From positions 4,082,137 to 4,146,136 of the forward strand of contig NZ_CP160797.1 of assembly GCF_040784915.1 (NCBI RefSeq): DNA of 64,000 nt, given 5' to 3'. Under the pieces are notes generated by a model that worked only from the letters and a program-made list of their open reading frames with translations, was not told the origin of the DNA and ran no database searches. This document shows, one piece after another, positions 55,990 to 64,000 of this stretch; position 1 is the stretch's first letter; every line of letters starts with the position of its first letter. The DNA comes from Bacillus vallismortis. Lineage in GTDB: Bacteria; Bacillota; Bacilli; Bacillales; Bacillaceae. Position numbers and translations under genes: made by a program.

Positions 55990-57336
55990 ATGCCATTAAT
56001 CATCGTTGCAATTGGGATCTTAGCTTTACTGCTTTTGATTATGGGCTTAAAATTAAACACATTTATTTCCTTGCTGATCGTATCGTTCGGCGTGGCATTG
56101 GCACTCGGGATGCCGTTCGATAAAGTTGTCAGCTCTATTGAACAAGGAATAGGGGGAACTCTTGGCCACATCGCACTCATCTTCGGGCTCGGTGCGATGC
56201 TGGGCAAGCTGATCGCGGATTCTGGAGGCGCACAGCGCATCGCGATGACGCTCGTCAACAAATTCGGCGAGAAAAACATTCAATGGGCCGTTGTCATTGC
56301 CTCATTCATTATTGGTATTGCTTTATTTTTTGAAGTAGGATTGGTTCTATTAATTCCGATTGTATTTGCGATTTCAAGAGAATTGAAGATTTCTATTTTA
56401 TATCTCGGAATTCCGATGGTCGCGGCGCTGTCCGTCACGCACGGTTTCCTGCCGCCGCACCCGGGGCCTACGGCGATTGCCGGTGAGTACGGCGCAAACA
56501 TCGGGGAAGTGCTGCTGTACGGCTTTATGGTTGCTGTTCCAACAGTGCTCATCGCAGGGCCTTTGTTTACAAAGATCGCGAAAAAAATCGTGCCTGCATC
56601 ATTTGCGAAAAGCGGCAATATCGCATCACTCGGCACGCAAAAAACGTTCAAGCTTGAGGAGACACCCGGCTTCGGAATCAGCGTCTTTACTGCAATGCTT
56701 CCGATTATCATCATGTCGATCGCTACCATTATTGATCTGCTTCAAGAAACAATCGGATTTGCGGATAACGGTGTTTTAGCTTTTATCCGATTGATTGGAA
56801 ACGCATCGACTGCTATGATTATTTCGTTATTGGTCGCGGTCTACACAATGGGCATCGCACGCAACATTCCGATCAAAACCGTAATGGACTCTTGTTCAGC
56901 AGCCATTTCACAAATCGGCATGATGCTTCTGATCATCGGGGGAGGCGGCGCCTTCAAACAAGTGCTGATCAACGGCGGTGTCGGCGATTACGTGGCGGAC
57001 TTATTCAAAGGTACAGCATTATCGCCAATCGTCTTGGCATGGCTCATCGCGGCGATCCTGCGCATTTCTCTAGGATCAGCCACTGTTGCCGCGCTAAGCA
57101 CAACCGGACTTGTCATTCCGTTGTTGGGACAATCTGATGTCAACCTGGCATTAGTCGTGCTTGCAACAGGCGCCGGAAGTGTCATCGCTTCCCACGTCAA
57201 TGACGCCGGCTTCTGGATGTTCAAGGAGTACTTCGGATTAAGCATGAAAGAAACATTTGCCACATGGACGTTGCTGGAAACGATTATTTCGGTTGCTGGA
57301 CTTGGATTCATATTATTGTTAAGTTTAGTTGTATGA
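55990..57336 (+). CDS. gntP: Gluconate permease GntP
   Basis: 448-residue gluconate/proton symporter with 12 to 14 helices. Typical segments HGFLPPHPGPTAIAGEYGA and the C-terminal GAGSVIASHVNDAGFWMFKE of the Gnt family. GAAGGGGAGGG precedes the ATG. Third gene of the operon. Confidence 0.96.
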   Translation: MPLIIVAIGILALLLLIMGLKLNTFISLLIVSFGVALALGMPFDKVVSSIEQGIGGTLGHIALIFGLGAMLGKLIADSGGAQRIAMTLVNKFGEKNIQWAVVIASFIIGIALFFEVGLVLLIPIVFAISRELKISILYLGIPMVAALSVTHGFLPPHPGPTAIAGEYGANIGEVLLYGFMVAVPTVLIAGPLFTKIAKKIVPASFAKSGNIASLGTQKTFKLEETPGFGISVFTAMLPIIIMSIATIIDLLQETIGFADNGVLAFIRLIGNASTAMIISLLVAVYTMGIARNIPIKTVMDSCSAAISQIGMMLLIIGGGGAFKQVLINGGVGDYVADLFKGTALSPIVLAWLIAAILRISLGSATVAALSTTGLVIPLLGQSDVNLALVVLATGAGSVIASHVNDAGFWMFKEYFGLSMKETFATWTLLETIISVAGLGFILLLSLVV

Positions 57337-57359
57337 AATTGATGAAGGAGCTGTAACAC

Positions 57360-58763
57360 ATGTTCAATACGATTGGTGTCATAGGCTTAGGCGTAATGGG
57401 AAGCAATATCGCCTTAAACATGGCAAATAAAGGTGAAAACGTCGCCGTCTATAATTACACCAGAGATTTAACGGACCAACTCGTCCAAAAGCTGGATGGA
57501 CAATCTCTCAGCCCGTACTACAAGCTGCAGGATTTTGTTCAATCGTTAGAGAAACCAAGAAAAATCTTTCTGATGGTCACAGCGGGAAAACCCGTAGATT
57601 CCGTCATCCAATCATTAATGCCTTTGCTTGAAGAAGGCGACGTCATCATGGACGGGGGCAACTCCCACTATGAAGATACAGAAAGAAGATATGACGAGCT
57701 GAAGGAAAAAGGCATCGGCTATCTGGGAGTCGGCATTTCCGGCGGCGAAGTAGGCGCATTAACAGGGCCTTCCATCATGCCGGGCGGAGATCGTGACGTC
57801 TATGACAAAGCCGCTCCTATCCTGACGAAAATCGCAGCTCAAGTTGGAGACGATCCGTGCTGTGTCTATATCGGTCCAAAAGGGGCAGGGCACTTTACAA
57901 AAATGGTGCACAACGGCATTGAGTATGCTGACATGCAGCTGATTGCAGAAGCGTACACGTTTCTGAGAGAAACACTGCACCTGCCGCTCGAAGAAATCGC
58001 ATCTATTTTTGAAACCTGGAACCAAGGTGAGCTGAAAAGCTATTTAATAGAGATTACAGCTGAGATTTTACGCAAAAAAGACGAACAAACAGGACAGCCT
58101 CTGATTGATGTCATCCTTGATAAAACCGGCCAAAAAGGCACCGGAAAATGGACGAGCATGCAGGCGATTGATAACGGCATTCCGTCCACAATCATCACAG
58201 AGTCCTTGTTCGCCCGCTACTTGTCTTCCTTAAAAGAAGAACGGGTGGCAGCTCAAGACGTGTTAGCAGGTCCGGAAGCTGAAGAAAAACACTTCGATAA
58301 AGACACTTGGGTTGAATACGTCAGACAGGCTCTTTACATGGGGAAAGTATGCGCCTACGCACAAGGCTTTGCCCAATACAAAATGTCATCTGAGCTTTAC
58401 GGCTGGAACCTGCCGCTTAAAGACATCGCTTTGATATTCCGTGGCGGCTGCATCATCCGCGCAGATTTCCTAAACGTGATCAGCGACGCATTCAGCGAGC
58501 GGCCTAACCTATCAAACCTGCTGATCGCGCCTTATTTCTCAGATAAGCTCCAAGGCTATCAAACAGGCCTGCGAAAAGTTGTTTGCGAGGGCATCAGCAC
58601 AGGAATCTCATTCCCATGCTTAACCACCGCGCTCACTTATTACGACGGCTACCGCACAGGACGGTCCAATGCGAACCTCTTGCAGGCACAGCGCGATTAC
58701 TTCGGCGCCCATACGTACGAACGGACAGATATGGACGGCGTTTTCCATACCAATTGGCAGTAA
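57360..58763 (+). CDS. gntZ: 6-Phosphogluconate dehydrogenase GntZ
   Basis: 467-residue decarboxylating 6-phosphogluconate dehydrogenase, gluconate-operon paralogue of GndA. Rossmann motif GVIGLGVMGSNIALNMA, DGGNSHYEDT, catalytic lysine in GAGHFTKMVHNGIEYADMQL, and GTGKWTSMQA. Start 23 bp after gntP with GGAG. Confidence 0.95.
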   Translation: MFNTIGVIGLGVMGSNIALNMANKGENVAVYNYTRDLTDQLVQKLDGQSLSPYYKLQDFVQSLEKPRKIFLMVTAGKPVDSVIQSLMPLLEEGDVIMDGGNSHYEDTERRYDELKEKGIGYLGVGISGGEVGALTGPSIMPGGDRDVYDKAAPILTKIAAQVGDDPCCVYIGPKGAGHFTKMVHNGIEYADMQLIAEAYTFLRETLHLPLEEIASIFETWNQGELKSYLIEITAEILRKKDEQTGQPLIDVILDKTGQKGTGKWTSMQAIDNGIPSTIITESLFARYLSSLKEERVAAQDVLAGPEAEEKHFDKDTWVEYVRQALYMGKVCAYAQGFAQYKMSSELYGWNLPLKDIALIFRGGCIIRADFLNVISDAFSERPNLSNLLIAPYFSDKLQGYQTGLRKVVCEGISTGISFPCLTTALTYYDGYRTGRSNANLLQAQRDYFGAHTYERTDMDGVFHTNWQ

Positions 58764-58770
58764 TCAAAAA

Positions 58771-58795
58771 AACCTCGCTCATTTTGAGCGAGGTT
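58771..58795. terminator. Bidirectional terminator gntZ / nhaC-like gene
   Basis: Perfect 10-bp stem AACCTCGCTC / GAGCGAGGTT with A and T tracts, between converging genes. Confidence 0.92.
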
Positions 58796-58800
58796 TTTGA

Positions 58801-60228
58801 TTATGCCTCTAATTCTACAAGTTTTTTTGCTTTCTTTTTGTCCCGCTTTTCTTTTTTTGTCATCGTCAATCCAGTGATTCCATAGAAAAGAGAAACCAAG
58901 GGCGTGATGAAAGCCAAGAAACAGAACGGAAGATAAGCGACTGTTGCTATCCCTAAGGCTCCAGCTGTATATAGACCGCCGCCAGTCCATGGAATAAGCG
59001 GTGCAGCTTGTGTTCCTGAATCTTCTAACACGCGCGACAGGTTTTCAGGTTTTAAGTTTAAGCGTTCATAAATCGGTCTCATCAATGTTCCGCCCATAAC
59101 CGTTGAGAAGTATACAGATCCGCCGATTGCAAGTGTAAGATAACTCACAATGATGGTCACAAAAACAGCCGTCCCTGTATGCTTAATTTTATGGGCAAAA
59201 GAAGCAATCAACGCTTCTAATACTTGTGACTCCGCAAGCATCCCGCCTAAACCAAGCGCAAATAAGAACAAGGCAATTAAGCTCAACATACTGGAAAGTC
59301 CGCCTCGTTGAAGCAAGCTATCAACCATGTCAATGCCTGATTCAACTGTATACCCGCCATAGAACGTATTCATGACATCTTGAAAACTCAAGCCTTGATA
59401 GAACATCGCGATAACGCCGCCAACAGCTGCCCCAATGAAAATGGAAGGAATCGCTGGTTTCTTTAACATTAACAGCGCAATGAGAACAACAATCGGAATC
59501 ATTGGCACAAGTCCGAGATGGAATGTTTCGTTCAAATAAGACGTCAGTTGATTGACACTTTCTGAATTTACAGATGCGGAATTGTATCGCAAACCAACAA
59601 TCGTATAAATGATCGCTGCAATGATATATGCAGGAATTGTCGTCCAAAGCATGTGTTTAATATGGCTGAAGATTTCTCCGCCGGAAACAGTAGGGGCTAA
59701 GTTCGTCGTATCCGATAGCGGAGACATTTTATCTCCGAAATACGCTCCGCTGACAATAGCGCCGGCAGTCAGCCCTGCCGGTATCCCCATCGTGGCTCCA
59801 ACACCCATCATTGCAACCCCGGCAGTTCCGACTGTTCCCCATGACGTACCTGTTGCGACAGATACTAATGAACAAAAAACTAAAGTTGTGACTAAAAAGA
59901 ATTGTGGTGAAATCGCGTGTATACCGTAATAAATTAATGTAGGTACTGTCCCTGACGCGATCCATGCGCCGATTAAAATCCCGACGGTTAGAAGTATCAG
60001 CCCAGGCTGCAGTGCCCTGCTCATCGATTTCATCATCGATTTTTCTACTTGTTTATAGGTAAACCCCAATCCCATCATAAACGGGATCAATACAAGCATG
60101 CTGATAAACATCAGAATTTGAATCGGTGCATCAAATACAAGAATTCCAATTGATATCACACTAACCGCTGCAATCAGCATCGATAGTGCATACATAAACG
60201 AAGGCCTTTTTATCTTATCGGTTTCCAA
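58801..60228 (-). CDS. NhaC-family Na+/H+ antiporter (MleN-like)
   Basis: 475-residue transporter with about 11 helices. NhaC motifs: ATGTSWGTVGTAGVAMMGVG, GAYFGDKMSPLSDTTNLAP (conserved Asp residues), and LIPWTGGGLYTAGALGI near the end; charged tail KKEKRDKKKAKK. Relatives exchange Na+ for H+, or malate/Na+ for lactate/H+ (MleN). TTG at 60228 is 7 nt after AGGAG. In 168 I recall ahpC directly after gntZ, so this gene is extra. A 930-bp gap lies upstream. Confidence 0.87.
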   Translation of the reverse strand: METDKIKRPSFMYALSMLIAAVSVISIGILVFDAPIQILMFISMLVLIPFMMGLGFTYKQVEKSMMKSMSRALQPGLILLTVGILIGAWIASGTVPTLIYYGIHAISPQFFLVTTLVFCSLVSVATGTSWGTVGTAGVAMMGVGATMGIPAGLTAGAIVSGAYFGDKMSPLSDTTNLAPTVSGGEIFSHIKHMLWTTIPAYIIAAIIYTIVGLRYNSASVNSESVNQLTSYLNETFHLGLVPMIPIVVLIALLMLKKPAIPSIFIGAAVGGVIAMFYQGLSFQDVMNTFYGGYTVESGIDMVDSLLQRGGLSSMLSLIALFLFALGLGGMLAESQVLEALIASFAHKIKHTGTAVFVTIIVSYLTLAIGGSVYFSTVMGGTLMRPIYERLNLKPENLSRVLEDSGTQAAPLIPWTGGGLYTAGALGIATVAYLPFCFLAFITPLVSLFYGITGLTMTKKEKRDKKKAKKLVELEA

Positions 60229-60240
60229 CAAACCACTCCT

Positions 60241-61040
60241 TTGAATAAGTTGATCTTACATCTAAATCTGGAATACATATTGACTGGCACTTTCATAAGA
60301 TCAAGTGAATTTTTAAAACGGGGACTCATTTTGATTGAATGGAGAATACTTTATACGCCGGGCGAATGATTAGGTCCATTCACCCATAAATAAATGATGG
60401 GGTATAACGTTTTACCACATGGGAAATGGTATGTGAACATCTTACTACAAAACAAAATGTTCAGTAAAATTGTATATCCTCTGATATTTCATCATTATCT
60501 CAGTTGATCCGGTCTGAAAGTCATTATCCTGCTATATCTATAAAAATGCTCCGTTATCGTGCCAAATCGTTCAGAAAACAGGATCGTACGTTCGCAATCG
60601 GCTTTTTATCCCGGCCATTTTCCTAAAAAGCGCCAACGAAATGATAAAAATCAGCAAAAACCCATCTTTTACAGAATTACTGTATTATTATTATCGAAAT
60701 AATCAACAAGCCGAAATATCGTCCGGTTTTCCGACCTCCATGTTTCACCGCACGATCCATTTCAGTAATTGGCATTTTCTTCTTTTCGATATACCCCTTA
60801 TCTTTTTAGTCTAAACCTTTTAACTGGCCTATTTAATGAGAAAACGCAGCCTTCACATTGATAATGAGAATCAAGTCAGCAATCGGGCAAGTAGTTTTAG
60901 CATCTGCTTCAAAAAAGAAAAACACCCGTATGTGACTTTAATTGTGATATTTTGAGCTGCAGGAATCCATACTATATAATAGAAAGTTGAAACCTCTCCC
61001 GAGAAGCTTCATGTTTTTTATCCGAATCTCTCCTTTTCAC
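60241..61040. other. 800-bp stretch without a recognisable gene
   Basis: AT-rich sequence between the NhaC-like gene and the ahpC promoter. I see no convincing coding frame; a 32-codon minus-strand frame (60677-60775) has no good ribosome site. A Fur-like sequence TGATAATGAGAATCA sits at 60859-60873 without an adjacent gene. It may be the remains of a lost gene. Confidence 0.5.
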
Positions 61041-61067
61041 TTGACAAGAGAAAAGGTATTATATAAT
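61041..61067 (+). promoter_or_regulatory. SigA promoter of ahpCF
   Basis: TTGACA (61041-61046), 15-nt spacer, TATAAT (61062-61067), about 95 bp before ahpC. Confidence 0.75.
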
Positions 61068-61080
61068 AATTTATACAGAA

Positions 61081-61095
61081 TTATAATTATTATAG
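61081..61095 (+). promoter_or_regulatory. PerR box of ahpCF
   Basis: TTATAATTATTATAG matches the PerR consensus TTATAATNATTATAA except the last base and covers the region just past the transcription start, giving peroxide induction. Confidence 0.88.
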
Positions 61096-61159
61096 ATAGC
61101 GGGAGCATGGCTTCACATCATCTATAATGTCCATTTATCACTATTAGGAGGAAGATATT

Positions 61160-61723
61160 ATGTCTTTAATTGGAAAAGAAGTACAACCATTCGAAGCGAA
61201 AGCATTCAAAAACGGTGAATTCATCGATGTAACAAACGAGTCTCTGAAAGGCCAATGGAGCGTATTCTGCTTCTACCCAGCAGATTTCTCTTTCGTATGT
61301 CCAACTGAGCTTGAAGATCTTCAAAACCAATACGCTGCACTTAAAGAATTAGGTGTTGAAGTATACTCTATCTCTACAGATACTCACTTCGTACACAAAG
61401 GCTGGCATGACAGCTCTGAAAAAATCGGCAAAATCACTTACGCAATGATCGGTGATCCTTCTCAAACGATCTCTCGCAATTTTGACGTATTAGATGAAGA
61501 ATCTGGTCTAGCTGACCGCGGAACATTCATCATCGATCCAGACGGCGTTATCCAAACTGTTGAAATCAATGCAGGCGGTATCGGCCGTGATGCAAGCAAC
61601 CTGATCAGCAAAGTAAAAGCAGCACAATACGTTCGTCAAAATCCAGGTGAAGTTTGCCCGGCTAAATGGGAAGAAGGCGGCGAAACTCTTACACCTAGCC
61701 TTGACCTAGTAGGTAAAATCTAA
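61160..61723 (+). CDS. ahpC: Alkyl hydroperoxide reductase peroxidase subunit AhpC
   Basis: 187-residue two-cysteine peroxiredoxin. Peroxidatic Cys47 in FSFVCPTE; resolving cysteine in [11 protein letters not shown] near residue 166. Reduces H2O2 and organic peroxides, recycled by AhpF. AGGAGG precedes the ATG. Codon use is strongly biased, typical of a highly expressed gene. Confidence 0.97.
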   Translation: MSLIGKEVQPFEAKAFKNGEFIDVTNESLKGQWSVFCFYPADFSFVCPTELEDLQNQYAALKELGVEVYSISTDTHFVHKGWHDSSEKIGKITYAMIGDPSQTISRNFDVLDEESGLADRGTFIIDPDGVIQTVEINAGGIGRDASNLISKVKAAQYVRQNPGEVCPAKWEEGGETLTPSLDLVGKI

Positions 61724-61736
61724 GGAGTGCATTCCA

Positions 61737-63266
61737 TTGGTACTTGATGCAAATATCAAAGCACAATTAAATCAATACATGCAGCTTATTGAGAATGACA
61801 TTGTTCTCAAAGTGAGCGCAGGTGAAGATGACATTTCTAAGGACATGCTGGCTCTCGTTGATGAGCTGGCTTCCATGTCATCTAAAATCACAGTTGAAAA
61901 AGCTGAATTAAACAGAACGCCAAGCTTCAGTGTCAATCGTGTTGGAGAAGATACTGGCGTTACATTCGCCGGTATCCCTCTGGGCCACGAATTTACATCC
62001 TTGGTTTTGGCGCTGCTCCAAGTAAGCGGCAGATCGCCTAAGGTAGACCAAAAAGTCATTGATCAGGTGAAGAAGATCAGCGGTGAATACCACTTTGAAT
62101 CTTATATCAGCCTGACATGCCACAACTGTCCTGATGTTGTACAAGCCTTAAACATGATGAGCGTGCTCAACCCGAACATTACGCACACGATGATCGACGG
62201 TGCAGCATATAAAGCAGAAGTTGAAAGCAAAAACATCATGGCAGTGCCGACCGTTTACCTGAATGGCGAATCCTTCGGAAGCGGCCGTATGACGCTTGAA
62301 GAAATTCTTGCGAAAATGGGCAGCGGCGCAGACGCATCCGAGTTTGCAGACAAAGAGCCGTTTGACGTTCTTGTTGTCGGAGGCGGACCGGCTGGGGCAA
62401 GTGCAGCGATCTACACTGCGCGTAAAGGCATCCGCACCGGTGTCGTCGCTGAGCGCTTCGGCGGACAGGTTCTCGATACAATGAGCATCGAAAACTTCAT
62501 CAGCGTCAAAGCGACAGAAGGACCGAAGCTTGCTGCAAGCCTTGAAGAGCATGTGAAGGAATATGATATTGATGTCATGAACCTTCAGCGCGCAAAACGC
62601 CTTGAGAAGAAAGATCTGTTCGAACTTGAACTCGAAAACGGCGCTGTCCTGAAAAGCAAAACAGTGATCCTATCAACAGGTGCCCGCTGGCGCAATGTCA
62701 ACGTACCTGGTGAACAAGAGTTCAAAAACAAAGGTGTCGCGTACTGCCCGCACTGTGATGGGCCATTGTTTGAAGGCAAAGACGTAGCGGTCATTGGCGG
62801 AGGAAACTCTGGAATCGAGGCTGCTATCGATCTCGCAGGCATCGTCAAACACGTCACTGTGCTTGAGTTTGCACCTGAACTGAAAGCTGACGAAGTCCTG
62901 CAAAAACGCCTCTACAGCCTGCCTAACGTCACTGTCGTGAAAAACGCACAAACGAAAGAAATCACAGGCGATCAAACCGTAAACGGCATCACATACGTTG
63001 ACCGTGAAACAGACGAAGAAAAACACGTTGAACTCCAAGGTGTATTCGTGCAAATCGGTCTCGTGCCAAACACAGATTGGTTAGATGAAACGGTTGAACG
63101 CAACCGCATCGGCGAAATCATCGTCGACAAGCACGGCGCGACAAGCGTTCCAGGCTTATTTGCTGCCGGCGACTGCACAGACAGCGCGTTTAATCAAATC
63201 ATTATTTCGATGGGATCAGGTGCAACTGCCGCTCTCGGCGCGTTTGATTACCTTATCCGCAATTAA
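61737..63266 (+). CDS. ahpF: Alkyl hydroperoxide reductase flavoprotein AhpF
   Basis: 509-residue NADH-dependent disulfide reductase for AhpC. N-terminal double thioredoxin-fold domain with LTCHNCPD (CxxC about 129-132), FAD motif [19 protein letters not shown], second redox pair [12 protein letters not shown] motif [15 protein letters not shown], and C-terminal [14 protein letters not shown] start at 61737 with AAGGAG 9 nt upstream, 13 bp after ahpC. Confidence 0.97.
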   Translation: MVLDANIKAQLNQYMQLIENDIVLKVSAGEDDISKDMLALVDELASMSSKITVEKAELNRTPSFSVNRVGEDTGVTFAGIPLGHEFTSLVLALLQVSGRSPKVDQKVIDQVKKISGEYHFESYISLTCHNCPDVVQALNMMSVLNPNITHTMIDGAAYKAEVESKNIMAVPTVYLNGESFGSGRMTLEEILAKMGSGADASEFADKEPFDVLVVGGGPAGASAAIYTARKGIRTGVVAERFGGQVLDTMSIENFISVKATEGPKLAASLEEHVKEYDIDVMNLQRAKRLEKKDLFELELENGAVLKSKTVILSTGARWRNVNVPGEQEFKNKGVAYCPHCDGPLFEGKDVAVIGGGNSGIEAAIDLAGIVKHVTVLEFAPELKADEVLQKRLYSLPNVTVVKNAQTKEITGDQTVNGITYVDRETDEEKHVELQGVFVQIGLVPNTDWLDETVERNRIGEIIVDKHGATSVPGLFAAGDCTDSAFNQIIISMGSGATAALGAFDYLIRN

Positions 63267-63268
63267 TA

Positions 63269-63320
63269 CAACAAAGCCGCAATATTGCCAGATTGGTGGC
63301 AGCATTGCGGCTTCTTTTTT
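63269..63320 (+). terminator. Terminator of ahpCF
   Basis: Stem AAGCCGCAATATTGCCA / TGGCAGCATTGCGGCTT with one mismatch, followed by six T after TC. Confidence 0.88.
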
Positions 63321-63379
63321 ATTCCAAATATATTGCATGTTTTATACATTTGTAATATAGTTGTAATGTTAGTGAAATA

Positions 63380-64000
63380 TTATTTACCGCTCAGCATATT
63401 TGCTGTTTTTAAAGCGAAACGCACTGATTTTCTATTTAAAGTGCCCTGATACTTTTTGACCTTGTTCTTTAGGTCTTTAATGGTTTTTTCCTTTTTGGCA
63501 TTTTCTAATGCCATAAGCGCTTCCCAGCGTTTCGCTGTTTCTGTGGAACTGCAGCCGCTAACTGTAGTTACAGGCGAAAGAAGTTTGGTGTTAGATAGTT
63601 TTTCGTCAAAAGGAACGGTATCAGGAATCGCTTTCTCTTTATAAATATGATCCAATTCATTTTGATTCAGGAAGCTGATGAAATGGTCAAAGTTTTGCGC
63701 TTGCCGTTTCTCAGGCTTGTGAAAATCAAGTGTTTCAATTAATTCTGACAGTTTTGTTTGCTCCGTTATCTCATTTGCCATGATATGCGTTAACTGATGG
63801 TATTCAGCTAATTCCCGCATTCTTGCATCTTTCGGAAGCAAAAGGCTCGGTGTTCCGGCAATTGCCGCCGCGATATTCCCATGCAGCCTTGCGCCAAAGC
63901 TCAAATCAGCTTGTTTCAAGAAATCCAGCCAAGTCGGCACATTTAAAAAGAATCGGACTCTATCATTCTGGTAAGCTGGGTCTTCCATGCTGACAGGGTA
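63380..64000 (-). CDS. Polysaccharide pyruvyl transferase family protein, 5' end off the right edge
   Basis: The frame is open to the window edge; about 206 codons are visible. The left part matches the C-terminal half of the pyruvyl transferase family: LSFGARLHGNIAAAIAGTP with the RLH motif, then LLLPKDARMRELAEYHQL. The last 60 residues are a Lys-rich coiled coil (NAKKEKTIKDLKNKVKKYQ). Likely modifies a surface polysaccharide and may belong to a glycan cluster beyond the edge. Second family member in the window besides yxaB, but clearly different in sequence. Confidence 0.8.
   Translation of the reverse strand, partial: YPVSMEDPAYQNDRVRFFLNVPTWLDFLKQADLSFGARLHGNIAAAIAGTPSLLLPKDARMRELAEYHQLTHIMANEITEQTKLSELIETLDFHKPEKRQAQNFDHFISFLNQNELDHIYKEKAIPDTVPFDEKLSNTKLLSPVTTVSGCSSTETAKRWEALMALENAKKEKTIKDLKNKVKKYQGTLNRKSVRFALKTANMLSGK

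Noticed and set aside
60677..60775. 32-codon minus-strand frame with KHGGRKTGRYFG
   Set aside because: Too short, weak ribosome site, tail of repeated Ile; listed only as part of the empty gap.

Overview
The window is a chromosomal segment of a low-GC, Gram-positive spore-former. Gene content, gene order and protein lengths identify it as a member of the Bacillus subtilis species complex. It holds deoC/nupC/deoR, the iol operon with divergent iolRS, csbC, htpG, qdoI/qdoR, gntRKPZ and ahpCF. It is not a copy of the laboratory strain 168 as I remember it: several genes are missing, broken or replaced. Comparisons with 168 are from memory.

Layout. 1-2.8 kb: deoxyribonucleoside use (nupC running off the left edge, deoC, deoR) with a promoter and DeoR palindrome. 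2.9-9.4 kb: small metabolic and envelope genes (yxxB, yxeR, yxeI, yxeH, yxeG), a decayed lipoprotein gene yxeF, a broken small secreted-peptide gene, and glutamine-rich or charged small proteins (yxeE, yxeD). 9.4-14.3 kb: peptide-sensing and detoxification module yxdJ-yxdK / yxdL-yxdM, with yxeA carrying a frameshift. 14.3-15.9 kb: yxeC and the Fur-controlled siderophore lipoprotein yxeB. 15.9-28.3 kb: the inositol regulon. iolABCDE-(iolF remnant)-GHIJ runs leftward and iolRS rightward from a shared control region with two pairs of IolR operator repeats; iolF keeps only its last 71 codons.

28.3-38.9 kb: a small membrane protein, an ABATE/CGNR regulator beside an HPP-family membrane protein, csbC, htpG, yxbG, two tiny membrane proteins, the double-TetR regulator yxbF and aldX. 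39-46.3 kb: paired RDD membrane proteins around the PQQ-repeat protein yxaL and yxaJ, then yxaH-qdoI, qdoR and yxnA. 46.3-49.3 kb: an AT-rich accessory module with a lipase whose C-terminal region looks like a type VII secretion targeting domain, a small helical partner, and two divergent membrane-anchored paralogues as candidate immunity proteins. This is the most interesting locus. 49.4-51.2 kb: a CPA1 cation/proton antiporter followed by a 200-bp structured repeat element.

51.2-64 kb: yxaB (pyruvyl transferase), glxK, the gluconate operon gntRKPZ with its promoter, GntR operator and CcpA site, an NhaC-type antiporter, a 0.9-kb gap, ahpC-ahpF behind a PerR box, and the 3' part of another pyruvyl transferase.

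Carbon catabolism (deoxyribonucleosides, inositol, gluconate, glycerate) dominates, each set next to its own repressor. No rRNA, tRNA, CRISPR array or insertion sequence was seen.
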